From: Trichobilharzia szidati
Lineage: Eukaryota > Platyhelminthes > Trematoda > Strigeidida > Schistosomatidae
Direction: 5' to 3'
DNA: 64,000 nt
Assembly (NCBI GenBank): GCA_944472155.2
Contig: OX235277.1
Coordinates: forward strand, 30,638,804-30,702,803
The position numbers were made by a program, and so were the translations under genes. The notes beneath the pieces are model-generated. The model was not told the origin of the DNA and ran no database searches. It saw nothing but the letters and a program-made list of their open reading frames with translations. Below are positions 10,012 through 20,085 of the stretch, one piece after another; position 1 is the first letter of the stretch, and every line of letters starts with the position of its first letter.

Positions 10012-13000
10012 TATTTATTTATTTAAGCGCATTAGAACTTGGTACAATATGGCACCAAGAAGGATGCGCCACACAATAATAATAAAACAACATAGATGAA
10101 AAAAAAGGAAGGAAGGCAGGAAAAGAAAAAATATATATATAAGTAGACAACGAATAAAGAACTTCATCTGGAAGGAAAACACTCATTCTTAACAGGTTCA
10201 AACAGTGTTCGTTAACTATCATCGGGAATGGAAGAAAGAAGGAAATCGCAACACATTCGCCACTGATTACGATTCTTGGCCATATCCGATAACGTTTCGA
10301 GCCATCGATTTGAGCTATCTCTCAGACCCCAACCAGGGAGTCGTGACGCACCAACCGATGCTAATCTAGCACAGAAATCCTTCATCCCACGACGCCACGT
10401 TATGGGCTGACCACCTCTCCGCCTTTTCCATCCCGTCCCAGGGCTAGCGAACAGAGACCTGTACGGAAGCCTCTGGGGTGACATTCGCAGCACATGTCCA
10501 AGCCACCGGAGCCGGTGTTTCCAGATGACGACATTCAATGAATGGTGACCTCCACTGTGTTCAAACACACGCCGCCGAACCTCAGAATTACTCACGCGAT
10601 GATGCCATCGAACGCAAGCAATCCTGCGGAGACAGCGGTGATCGAACACGCAGAGTCGCCTCACATCCTCAGCTCGGAGAGGCCAGGTTTCACAGGCGCA
10701 GAGCAGCGCAGCCCGCACCGAAGCATTGTATACCCGACCTTTGACAGCCAGGCTAACGCCGCGACGGCGCCAGAGGTGGCTCAAGTTGATGTATGCCACC
10801 CTAGCTTTCATTATACGGTTGGAAATCTCATCCGTCACCCCTCCGCCAGCACTCACACAACTACCTAGGTACACAAACTTATCGACAACTTCAAGCGGTT
10901 CACCCGCAAGAGTGAGTGCAGGTACAGGCTCCTGCCAATCTTGTAACAGTACTTTGCACTTAGATGGTGCAAAGCACATACCATACTTACAGACACTGAT
11001 CGCCAACTGATTAAGTGCGATTTGGGCAGCCTGCATGCCATCGCACAGTAAGACGATATCGTCTGCATACTCGAGGTCGAAAAGTCTATCTCCAGGTAGC
11101 AGATCTACACCACCTTCACGCACATCCTTCAGAGCTGACTCCAGAATGTCGTCGATGGCAAAGTTAAAGAGAAATGGCGAGATTGGGCAACCCTGTCTAA
11201 CCCCACTGTTGGTTGGGAACAGTGGTGATAGTTGGTTGTATGCCCTCACTCTACCTGAGGTGTTTCTGTATAGGGCTTTCAAGATGTTAACAAATTTCTC
11301 AGGTACACCTCTCTCTAACAGACAGTTCCAGAGCACAGTTCTGTCCAACGAATCGAAGGCAGCCCTAATATCAAGAAACACAACGATCGTTGGCCTGCAA
11401 TACGTGTGGCGGTGTTCCAATAACTGACGAAGGGTGAACACATGATCAATGCATCCACGACCTGAACGAAACCCAGCCTGCTCTTCGCGAATCAATCCTT
11501 CACGTATTTTGCACAGTCTGCGAAGCATGACAGCAGCCAATATTTTAGACGCAACTGGTAACAGACTGATACCCCTATGGTTGTCACACGAATTACGTCG
11601 ACCCTTTTTAAAGATGGGGACGATAATGGCTTCGTTCCACATTGATGGTACGCTCTCTGTCTCCCACACCCTCCTGAACAACCCAGTTAGAGCCATTATG
11701 AGAGTCTCGCCACCCTCTTTAAAAAGAGCCGGTGGTAATTTGTCTGGGCCGGGCGCCTTATGGCGTTTCAGAACTTGGAGTTCCTTACGGACCTCCGCTT
11801 CGGTGGGTGGGTCGGTACTAACCGACCAAGGAGCACTCGGGCTAGTGGTAGTAGACAATGAAGCTGGTGGCCAGCTGAACTGCTTCCCGAAGTGCTCTGC
11901 CCAGCGTTCCAGGCGTCTCTTCAGGCTGGTAACTGGAGTGCCATCTGCTTCACAGACCGTCTCGCTGACACCTTGTTTCTTGCTGCCGGTGGCTCGTATG
12001 AGTTGGAACAGCTTCCGACTGTTGCCAGATGCAGCAGCTGACTCCATCTCATACGCACGTTCTGACCACCAGGCTTCGCGGTCCTTACGTAAACACTGTC
12101 TAATCTTGCGCGTGAGCGCCTTTCGCTGATTGTTGTATTCACTGCCAGCCGGAATGGACCGGCGTTCATCCATGAGTTGCAAGGAACTCGCAGAAACCCA
12201 GTGGTTATTAGCGGAGCATTCTTTCAAGCCGCAAGCGGCTACACTCGCCTTTTGCATGGCACCTTGCACATGAAGCCAGTGTTCATCTATACTACTTGGG
12301 GGGTTGCTGGCAAGCATTGTTTTCAACTCATTCTGATATTTCAAAGAAGTAGCAGGTGCTACTAGTTTGCTCACATCAACGCTTAGACGACGGTTTTTAC
12401 GAACCCAACCAAATCGCAAGACGAACTTGGCACACACTAACGCATGATCGGAGTCCAGGCATGTGCTCCAGAAGGAGCGACAGTCTTGTATGCATCCTCG
12501 CCACCGGAAACTGACCGCAATATGATCAATATGAGTCCAAGCTTGCTTCGCAGAGGGAGGACGCCAGGTAGCGCTACGGCGATGGCTGTGCCGGAAGTTG
12601 GTGCTGGCTAGAAATAGGTTGTCATCCGCGCAAAGCTGCAGAAGACGGTCCCCATTATCTGACCTGCGACCATGTAGTCCCCATTGACCACCTAGACGAC
12701 TCTCCTCTGAGCTTAGACGCCCGACCTGTGCATTCAAGTCCCCAGCTAGCACTACGATATCCCTCCGACCCGCCTGTTTCAACAGATCGCTCAGTTGGTA
12801 GTAAAACTCATCCTTCATTGCATCCGGGCTGCAATCCGTCGGTGCATAGGCAGAGACAACAAATAGACACCGCCTATCTGGCCTAATACTCCTTACTTTC
12901 GTATATCCTTCCAGCCTCACAGCACATAAACGACTGTTAATGGGAATCCAGTCGAGCAGGGCAGCTTCGGCTCTAGCGCTCAGTGCGACACAGACACCAG

Positions 13001-13871
13001 CTACGCCGGATGCCGATGCCACAGGGTCCCCGGATAAGCGCAGGTGGTACATACTGCTAGAACTTCCAGATGGAGAGGATAGTCGAAGCACTTCACTGGG
13101 ATCTTGAATGCGGGTCTCCGAAATGCAGCAGACATCGATAGCGAGGCTTTCCAAAGTTCTTGCCAACCCTGCCTGTTGTCCGATTTGCATCAGCGTCCGA
13201 ACATTGTAGGTAGCCAGCTTGAACGCAGCACGCGGTTTCAGGATATCTGTGTTAGAAGTCGCATTGGGAACAACCATTTTGAGGACTACTCACTAACATC
13301 TCGAAACGACACGGATAGGCTGGGAATCTCGACAAAGGCGAAAGGCTGTCGAAGGTTAAGAAGCCAAGGTTAGCAAAGGTAAAATACAGGAAACTATGTG
13401 TAAAAATAAAAGTAAGATAGGAAGGAAATAAGTTGCTTGAGGGATCAATATTGCTTGGAATCATTTTTCACTAGCGCGCGTTGAGTTTCAATGAGAGTTC
13501 GTTGCTTCAATTCATTCATTGTGTGCGGGCTGAGATACTGCCCGGGCGCCCAGACCGAAGCAGGTGGTTTTATTAAGGGACCACCCCCCGAGCCTTTGAC
13601 TTGGAGTCTAATCCGCAAGGCAGCGGAGCAGCGTCAGGAGCTGCATTCCCATGGTTGCCGGTGACCCATATGGGTTCATACGCCATTCGATCCAATTGGA
13701 AACTGGAGCCCATGTACCCCATGGTAACTGCTTTTAGTCTAACCGCTATCCAAACAACCTTCCTGGCATGGTAGAACCTGCAGGGACATGAGTCCCAGCC
13801 AGTTTAGCTTGTTGGGTCACTGCGGCATTCAAGCCCGACCACCACGGCAAGGTAGCAGTTATCGGCTATAT
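10012..13871 (-). mobile_element. Near-full-length RTE-clade non-LTR retrotransposon
   Basis: The element lies on the minus strand with a 5' leader of about 590 bases (13,871-13,278), one long ORF and a 3' UTR of about 200 bases ending in a TAAATAAATAAATAAATA tail at about 10,031-10,012. Ending in a short tandem repeat, not poly(A), is typical of RTE elements. The leader is confirmed as element sequence because it recurs in the deleted relative at 26,255-26,750. Base composition is clearly more GC-rich than the surroundings, pointing to a young insertion. No target-site duplication was clear by eye; the 5' flank is an AT repeat. Confidence 0.88.
10212..13277 (-). CDS. RTE-type endonuclease/reverse transcriptase, 1021 aa, intact
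   Basis: Encodes the enzyme for target-primed reverse transcription. N-terminal EEP/AP-like endonuclease, residues 20-285: TYNVRT (N25), SETR (E54), YAPTD, GDLNAQVG (D180, N182), THIDH (D251, H252) and the final SDHALV (D277, H278). RT, about 490-790: KAPGPDKLPPALF (507-), REEQAGFRSGRGC, FLDIRAAFD (D636), GVRQGCPISPFLFN (692-705) and the catalytic YADD (737-740). The C-terminus has a conserved HRLRWLGHVLRM block (921-932). All catalytic positions I can check are present and no stop interrupts it. The ATG at 13,275-13,277 is the likely start, since an in-frame TGA lies five codons upstream. Closest described schistosome relatives are SR2/SR3 (clade by memory; subfamily not fixed). Confidence 0.93.
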   Translation of the reverse strand: MVVPNATSNTDILKPRAAFKLATYNVRTLMQIGQQAGLARTLESLAIDVCCISETRIQDPSEVLRLSSPSGSSSSMYHLRLSGDPVASASGVAGVCVALSARAEAALLDWIPINSRLCAVRLEGYTKVRSIRPDRRCLFVVSAYAPTDCSPDAMKDEFYYQLSDLLKQAGRRDIVVLAGDLNAQVGRLSSEESRLGGQWGLHGRRSDNGDRLLQLCADDNLFLASTNFRHSHRRSATWRPPSAKQAWTHIDHIAVSFRWRGCIQDCRSFWSTCLDSDHALVCAKFVLRFGWVRKNRRLSVDVSKLVAPATSLKYQNELKTMLASNPPSSIDEHWLHVQGAMQKASVAACGLKECSANNHWVSASSLQLMDERRSIPAGSEYNNQRKALTRKIRQCLRKDREAWWSERAYEMESAAASGNSRKLFQLIRATGSKKQGVSETVCEADGTPVTSLKRRLERWAEHFGKQFSWPPASLSTTTSPSAPWSVSTDPPTEAEVRKELQVLKRHKAPGPDKLPPALFKEGGETLIMALTGLFRRVWETESVPSMWNEAIIVPIFKKGRRNSCDNHRGISLLPVASKILAAVMLRRLCKIREGLIREEQAGFRSGRGCIDHVFTLRQLLEHRHTYCRPTIVVFLDIRAAFDSLDRTVLWNCLLERGVPEKFVNILKALYRNTSGRVRAYNQLSPLFPTNSGVRQGCPISPFLFNFAIDDILESALKDVREGGVDLLPGDRLFDLEYADDIVLLCDGMQAAQIALNQLAISVCKYGMCFAPSKCKVLLQDWQEPVPALTLAGEPLEVVDKFVYLGSCVSAGGGVTDEISNRIMKARVAYINLSHLWRRRGVSLAVKGRVYNASVRAALLCACETWPLRAEDVRRLCVFDHRCLRRIACVRWHHRVSNSEVRRRVFEHSGGHHSLNVVIWKHRLRWLGHVLRMSPQRLPYRSLFASPGTGWKRRRGGQPITWRRGMKDFCARLASVGASRLPGWGLRDSSNRWLETLSDMAKNRNQWRMCCDFLLSSIPDDS

Positions 13872-14599
13872 TTTTTATATATATATATATTTAACACTAT
13901 ATTTCATTACTGTAAAAAATTCAAATTATGCATTTTCACTATAGACTCATCTGACTGGTTGATAGAGATTGATTAAGGTTATCATGACGGTTGTTCTCTC
14001 TGGTGTCTATAGTTTATAGTAACCAAAATATCTACAGATTGGATTACATTTACGAATAAAAATCTGATGACATTACTTTTAAACTACCTTATGACTGAAA
14101 GTCTGGTTCATACACCAAGTGGGAAACGACTTGTGGTGTGTCTTCTGCAGTCCTAAGACCACTATACTGACCTTTATTGTATTGCATAGTCTAAGTTTGC
14201 TTAATACCTTGCTCAGTTTTCAATTAATGTAAAGAATACTGATATCCCTACTTACTTAAAAATGTAGAAAATAACGAGAGCCAGGCATAGACATCCACAA
14301 GACACGGAATATCCGGTTAGAAATATACAACGTAAAGCCATAGTTACTTCCTAAATGATTTTGTAAAGAAAAGAGAAAATAGGGAAATACTGGTTAAATT
14401 ATCAAGCGCACTAGGATTTGTTGTTAAGAAGAAATGAATGTTATTTCGAGTGATTTTGATGAAAACATATTGAGACCAAGCTTCTGGCATTTTTTCTGAA
14501 CAAATCTCTGGTTAGCTGTTTGACTGAAATGTAGTTTTTATCAAAAACCTAAACTGATCAAAATAATATTAGGAAACCGGATAGACGACTGCTTAGGAG
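13872..14599. other. AT dinucleotide tract, otherwise no gene seen
   Basis: A TA repeat at about 13,875-13,892 abuts the 5' end of the intact RTE element; the remainder shows nothing recognisable. Confidence 0.5.
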
Positions 14600-15170
14600 T
14601 GTGCGTCTATGATTCTATGCAAGCTTTAAATCAAATTCGCAATTTGCAGTCTCCAAAATTCGAGGTGAAATTTCAATACTACAGCTTCCTTTGGGAACTG
14701 AAATTATTCAAGTCACAAAATGTGATCTTAATACCATAAGTAGTAATCAACTAGGTAAGTACAAATGCATGCTACCATATAGTACTGACTGATTGAGGTG
14801 AGTAGGTGTATACCACTCACACTAACGAGGTGTGATCCTCAGCTAGATCAAAGTTATAACATATCTGTAATCTGAATAATTTCATTTTCAAAGGAAACTG
14901 ATAAAACTTCATCTCGAGCTGTTTAAGTTGCAGATTACGAATTTGATTTACAGCATTATCAGTTTTGCTCAAGTAGATAACCAGAAATCGGGTAGTCTGA
15001 ACTGATCCAGCTCTCTGAGCTGAGTCCTATCAGGCACAACAGTGACGAACTTGAGATGAAGCCGGAGGAACGGCAATCTGGTGTTTAGATCATTTTAATC
15101 TGGTTAGCAAGTACCACTAGTTGATTTGAATGGTGTGGAATTACTCATGTCAGTCAATCAGTAGTAGATA
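14600..15170 (+). repeat. H2 hammerhead repeat, old copy
   Basis: The front part has AAAATGTGATCTTAATACC (about 14,718-14,736), the family's landmark. A hairpin core CTCTCTGAGCTGAG lies at about 15,011-15,024, and a decayed ribozyme at 15,047-15,087 (GTGACGA for the first core box, GGAAC for GAAAC, then ATCTGGTGTTTAG). The downstream body TCTGGTTAGCAAGTACCACT is shared with copies at 24.3, 39.3, 47.4 and 54.8 kb. Confidence 0.7.
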
Positions 15171-15547
15171 GCATTATGCATTTAGATAGTCAGTAGCAGT
15201 GTTTCTCGCATTCAACCATTCAGTCGGCTTTAAGTAACGAAACATTTAAAATTTACGATACAACACAGCCATTACTCACTACTATTGATGAAACAAACTT
15301 TTGTTATTTGTGAATCAGTTGATTTCATTTGATCCCAGGTCTCTGACTGAATGCTTAGGAAATCTGTTTCAAAACAGCTGTTAACTAATGAGAAGATGAG
15401 TGAAGTCGATATATCAGTTTTTTACAGATGTGAGATGAACTGCAAGACTGTTTTCAGCTAGATCACAGGGATTATTCTCTTGATACATTATTGCGAAAGT
15501 TATCTCTGTATTATTAATCAAGTCTGATAACGAAGTGATTTCTATTA

Positions 15548-15740
15548 GAGTACCACTAGAAATCAGGGTGTATTAGATAGCTGTTTCGTTTTTGGGACTC
15601 TTCATCAGTACACGTCCGTCACTTCAACGCAAAGAATCAAACCCACTACCCTCAGGTCACGAGGTGACCTCGTAGGTTATTCAGACAGTGGAACGGAATA
15701 CAGTGACCTATCAATCCTAACTTCTGTGAATTCTTGCTTC
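15548..15740 (-). repeat. H1 SINE, minus-strand arm
   Basis: Minus-strand ribozyme segment about 15,569-15,614: GTACTG then ATGAAGA (first core C replaced by A), stem II GTCCC..., intact CGAAACAGC, and AUC as cleavage triplet. The tRNA-like head lies above it to about 15,700. Confidence 0.75.
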
Positions 15741-16249
15741 AATGCTTGTTGGGGTTACCCGTGGATAATAATGAGGAGTCCCAAAAGAGCACTCAACACC
15801 TGTCCGATTCTTCTTGGTTTTCAGCAATTCTTTGAGAGAAGTCAGTTCGTAATCTTACGTGAAATCAATAAAATTCCTATAAAGCAACATTTAATATTAT
15901 TAGTCACTTGGCATAAACAATCACTATAAATTCAGTTTGAAATACTATAGGCATTAAAATGAGGAGTAAAGATATAACATAAATTACTAACTTACTATAG
16001 TTGATGAATTACTGGTTAATACACATGGACTATAATTCGACTGAGAGGACCAATTTCCTGATTCTAAACACTTTTTACTTGCATTTTCTAAATGAATGTA
16101 AAACAGTGTGAATACATCTAGTTAGTGATTTGATAGATGATTTTTTAAAGATATGCTTTAAAAATGTCTTTCTTTAAGTTTTCAGACAGTTTGAAAAAAA
16201 GAAACTTTACATGAACCTGGATTTTAAGGGAGATTTGACATATCATTAA
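15741..16249. other. No gene seen
   Basis: No recognisable element or coding frame. Confidence 0.45.
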
Positions 16250-16680
16250 GAGGACAGTTTCGTCATTGGGAAGGACATTTGTCGCGGCAACGCTAAGAAT
16301 AGTGTTCTCCGGTGTTCTATTGATCTGTAGAAGCCTGAAGGACTAAATCTCAAATCTGTCCATTTCTGTGTGCATATATCAGTTCACCCGTTCCTACAAA
16401 GCCGACTGTGTTGTTCTTTCGACGCGTATTCTGTCTAAAAGGGTTCAAGAAAAGCATACAGCGATAATTGAACACCGTGTAGACATTGGTCGTTTGTACC
16501 CAGCAAACAACTCCTTCGAAGTAGTCTACAAAGTGAAGAATAACCTGCCAAAGACGATGTGCTTTCGTCTTCTTTGCAGTTTTGAAGTTCTAACCATTCA
16601 GACAGGGAAGCAGGAGCTCCACATACAAAAGAAAATTATTTAACTACTTCTGCTATCAGTGTAACAAACTTGTTGATTTC
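16250..16680 (+). mobile_element. Penelope-like element remnant, GIY-YIG endonuclease region
   Basis: Reads CVH/CIYQFT at about 16,365 (start of the GIY-YIG domain in sister copies), then STRILSKRVQEKH, EHRVDIGR, SFEVVYKVKNNLPK (about 16,517-16,558), and ends RLLCSFEVLTIQTGKQELH...K before a stop. Sister copies at 21.5, 36.8 and 42.3 kb share the same order. Active-site tyrosines are lost and frames are broken. An H2 repeat follows about 215 bases downstream on the same strand. Confidence 0.75.
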
Positions 16681-16894
16681 TACTTGTTTGATTGTTTTTC
16701 TTAAAGCCTGTATACCTTTTGTATTTCTATCGAATTCTTACGTGATTCCATGTTATCTTTCGTTTGTGTATGGATCCTGATCACAATTCATTCATTAAAT
16801 TACTCATCTCATTAAGTAACTGTAAAAGTCTCATTCAACTCTCCTAGTGCATTACTATGACAACTCGTGGGAAATTATACGCAAATACGATTAT

Positions 16895-17165
16895 AAAGCT
16901 AAAGTCGAAAATGAATTCCCTGAACTACGTATTTTGTTTTCATATAATCGAATTCAGAATCTACGCATTTCAGGGTGAAATGTCGCCATAGCAACTTTCG
17001 GAAACTAAAATCATTCAAATCAACAAAATATGTGATCTTGGTACCATAAATGATAACCAAAAAAGAAAGGGTAAATACATGATACCGTGTACTACGTATT
17101 GATTGATATGATTGAAAAGACGGTTGTAGTGAAGAAGAATTTCTTTTCGACGAAACCATCAACTA
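16895..17165 (+). repeat. H2 repeat, front part only
   Basis: Carries the family landmark ATGTGATCTTGGTACCATAA near 17,028 and the preceding CTAAAATCATTCAAATCA segment. The ribozyme part is absent. At about 17,130-17,185 it runs into a minus-strand copy of the short Q repeat (GAAGAATTTCTTTTCGACG...GGCTGTACA). Confidence 0.65.
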
Positions 17166-17342
17166 GGCTGTACATCATGTATTTAAAATAAATGCGTGAG
17201 AAAGTTCCAAAACTATTTCCGATCAACGGTTAAATTGATAAAATTACAAAGTGTAATAATCAGGAAGATCAGGTGGAAAAGACACAATAAGATCACAATT
17301 ACTGAAAAATTGTCAGTTTGTACAAATATGGATTATATTATT

Positions 17343-17996
17343 AATATTCCCTTGGGTTCCGAATAGAACGTAGGGCTTCAGCAGCACGTCTCCACTTTAT
17401 TCTATTTTCCGCCATTCTCTTCAGGTGGGTCCACGGTTGCACATATTCTCCATTCCCCTTTCCACACGATCTCCCCCATGTCACTTGGGGACGCCCAACT
17501 CACTGTTTCTCACTCAGGTTACACTCGAAGGTCTGGCACGCAATGTTGTTCGAATTTCCCCTCAGTGTCTGTCAGATGCATTTCAAGTATTTGTTGAGCT
17601 ATAGATGCTCAGTTGGTTCCTTGCCAGCGTTTGTTGTTACTGACTCATTTTGGCTATCTCATCTTAAATATGGAACGAGGGCAGGTGTTGACAGAGGTCT
17701 GCAACCTGTTGGAAATGATATTCGTGTTGTGCACTGCAAGTTTCTGACCCATATAGAAGAACTGACTGACTTAAAATTGATGTTGAAAATCCGAATCTTG
17801 TTCTTTATGCTGAGTGAGTGCAGAGGATTTGCAAACTGACTTCAGAGTGATGAAGGTGTATCTCGCCTTTCTGATTCTGGCTGTGACATCTTCACCTGCT
17901 CAACCTGTGGTTGAAACGATGCTGCCTAGATAATTGAAGGGGTTAACCTCTGTTAAATCTCTCCCGTTGATGGTGATTGATGCTGGTTGTTGTTCA
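17343..17996 (-). mobile_element. RTE-clade (SR2-like) dead copy
   Basis: Same structure and 5' break region as the copy at 3.2-3.9 kb: RT C-terminal sequence to 3' end, opening on the plus strand with ATTCCCTTGGGTTCCGAAT. The inner 270 bases are nearly identical to 3,560-3,832. Confidence 0.85.
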
Positions 17997-18613
17997 CAAC
18001 ATTTAGTAAAACCAGTTGTAATATAATTTTAACACATATTTGGTTAATTTTCATGTATGAGTTCTCCAGCAAGGATTGTTGTCAGAAATTCATAGTGAAA
18101 CAAAACATAAGCATTATAAGGTTATCTCGAATTTTTATTATACGTTCATTATAAGGTCTAAGTTCCTCTAAAATGTGAACAACTTCCTTGTTGAGGTGGT
18201 GATAAGTCAGTGATAAGTGCGTAATCAGCGATTATAAAATACGGTGATTAGAACTCACAAGATTTGAAAGTTAAAACTTAGTGTATACGAAGTGGAAAAA
18301 ATATTATAAAAAAATGTGATACTCTAAGTAGAATTCAAGGGATCAAAAGTTAAGTCTAACATAAAAGCCAGAAGAAAAATAAGAGAGTGGGAGGGAGGTT
18401 GGAACAAAATGATCAAATAGAGAGACAAAAAATTACTAACAGGGCAACTGAAGTTCCACGACAGTTTCAGTCGTTTCATCGCTATAGGATTTAATAGTGT
18501 GAAATATTCCCATATCACGAATTAAACGTCAATCTGAACGAAGAATATTCTTTTCTGTAGTTTGGTTTGTAAGGATTAGTCATGTTTTTACGAGTTGATC
18601 ATGGATTGATATG
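17997..18613. other. No gene seen
   Basis: A purine-rich strand around 18,360-18,440 but no recognisable element. Confidence 0.4.
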
Positions 18614-18637
18614 AGTTAGAGAACCACTGAAAACCAG

Positions 18638-18691
18638 GGAGTACTGGACAGCTGTTTCATCCTAGTTTGGGAATCATCGGCAGCACGTACC
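18638..18691 (-). ncRNA. Hammerhead ribozyme, H1 type, left arm
   Basis: Minus-strand order: stem I GTGCTG, core CCGATGA (canonical CUGANGA, so U4 is C), stem II around CAAACTA, GAAA, stem III ACAGCTGT, cleavage triplet GTC, stem I return CAGTAC. The U4 change probably abolishes cleavage; everything else is in place. Confidence 0.72.
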
Positions 18692-19091
18692 CACCGGGGT
18701 TCGAACCCAGAACCTTCCGGTTACAAGGCAAGCTTGGGTACCATTCAGCCACTGGGACCCGACTCCTCAATGGCCAGTGCATGAATTCTGACTTCTACCA
18801 ATTCGTGATTTAGCACGACCCCAACCAATGTCGTCGGTGGGACATCCATCCTCACACGTGACTGGTTGGACCTCACTGTTCACGACTTCTCACTGGAACT
18901 CCAGGAAACTCCATCCTGTAGCAAGTCACTAGCAAAGTCACCACCTATGACATTGGTTGGTGGTCGCGCTAAATCACGAATTGGTAGAAGTTAGAATTCA
19001 TGCACTGGCCATTGAGGAGTCGGGTCCCAGTGGCTGAATGGTACCCAAGCTTGCCTTGTAACCGGAAGGTTCTGGGTTCGAACCCCGGTGG

Positions 19092-19146
19092 GTGCGTGCT
19101 GCCGATGATTCCCAAACTAGGATGAAACAGCTGTCCAGTACTCCCA
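19092..19146 (+). ncRNA. Hammerhead ribozyme, H1 type, right arm
   Basis: Core CCGATGA at 19,102-19,108, GAAA at 19,124-19,127, self-complementary ACAGCTGT stem III, GTC then CAGTAC pairing back to GTGCTG. Same U4-to-C change as the left arm. Known hammerhead core rules identify it; activity is not expected. Confidence 0.72.
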
Positions 19147-19175
19147 GGTTTTCCAGAGGTTATCTAACTGATGTC

Positions 19176-19789
19176 AGCTCATGATGAAGTTTTCCACCCA
19201 ATCAAACAAAATCCTTACAAAACCAATACTTGAAAATAAATTTATCTCCCAGTATTCTATTTTTTCTTCTCTCCAAGCCGATATCTGGGAATTGGTAGTT
19301 TTGTCAACGAATATATGCCTGCTTGAATAAGTCATATTAACGCTATTAGATGTTGTTTTTAAGTTCATCAAGACAATTGAATCATATGCTTTCGAAGAAA
19401 AAAGTTGCTCAGATGAAACAATCATCCAAAGGACTGGACAGTAAAATAACACAAAACCAACATCATCTACAAAATAATCTGTTATAACTGTGAACAACCG
19501 TATATTGGTGAAAGTAGACCTCTATCGATTGTAATCTTCGCACCCATGAACATAAACTGACTGTCGATTGACATAGTATCCATTCCCTTATACCAGATTT
19601 GAATCTGTATCACCCACTGCTGAAATCAGAGACATTGTCACTCAGCTATTCAAACTAGCAATTGATCTCCTGTAGAACTGTTATGCATACACTGATTGTT
19701 AACCACAGAGTAACCAGTGTCATGTATTTAGTCTTTAATGTTGCTACTAAACGAATTCTGTCAGTTGCCTTCAACCATTTTACATCAAT
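19176..19789. other. No gene seen
   Basis: An open frame of 107 codons on the minus strand has no recognisable features and overlaps the H1 tail; not supported as a gene. Confidence 0.45.
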
Positions 19790-20085
19790 TCAAAGTGTGC
19801 CACGATGACAAGTCACTCAATCTGGTGAACACATTGTAAATTTGACTGGTAGAATTCGAGTGCTAGCGGTCGCCACATGTTTCGTGAATTAGCAGAAGTT
19901 AGTATTATTGGACCGGCCATTGGATTCCGTCCCACTGTGTGGATGGTCGACGAGCTTGCCTTGTAACGTGAAGATCCTGGATTCGATCCTCATCGGTGAG
20001 TACTACTGAAGAGTCCCGAACCAGTATGAAAGAGCTGGCCAGTCCTCCTTGTTTTCCAATGTCCCTTAGCTAAAGTTAGTTCGTA
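19790..20085 (+). repeat. H1 SINE, single arm with spacer
   Basis: Spacer remnant at about 19,800-19,890, A-box region GTGTGGATGG near 19,940, CTTGCCTTGTAA near 19,957-19,968, B box GGATTCGATCC near 19,978-19,988 and a ribozyme at 20,000-20,046. The inverted partner is missing. Confidence 0.78.
20000..20046 (+). ncRNA. Hammerhead ribozyme, H1 type, intact core boxes, altered cleavage site
   Basis: CTGAAGA at 20,005-20,011 and GAAA at 20,028-20,031 are both canonical (position 7 may be any base). The cleavage triplet is GGC where GUC is expected, so self-cleavage should fail although the fold may persist. Stem I is partly mismatched. Confidence 0.62.

Larger units (their letters stand above)
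18614..19175. repeat. H1 head-to-head inverted pair, best-preserved
   Basis: Arms 18,614-18,842 (minus) and 18,938-19,175 (plus) are near-perfect inverted copies around a spacer of about 95 bases. Each arm has an A box GTGGCTGAATGG (18,741-18,752 minus; 19,030-19,041 plus), a CTTGTAA anticodon-like loop, a perfect B box GGGTTCGAACCC (18,697-18,708 minus; 19,074-19,085 plus) and a hammerhead starting about 10 bases later. The head recalls a tRNA-Thr(TGU)-type sequence. Both ribozymes carry the same variant core CCGATGA. Such a unit would be transcribed outward from both sides. Confidence 0.88.

Noticed and set aside
10538..12365. Several long plus-strand open frames (up to 226 codons)
   Set aside because: They lie antisense to the intact RTE ORF and follow its GC-rich codon pattern.
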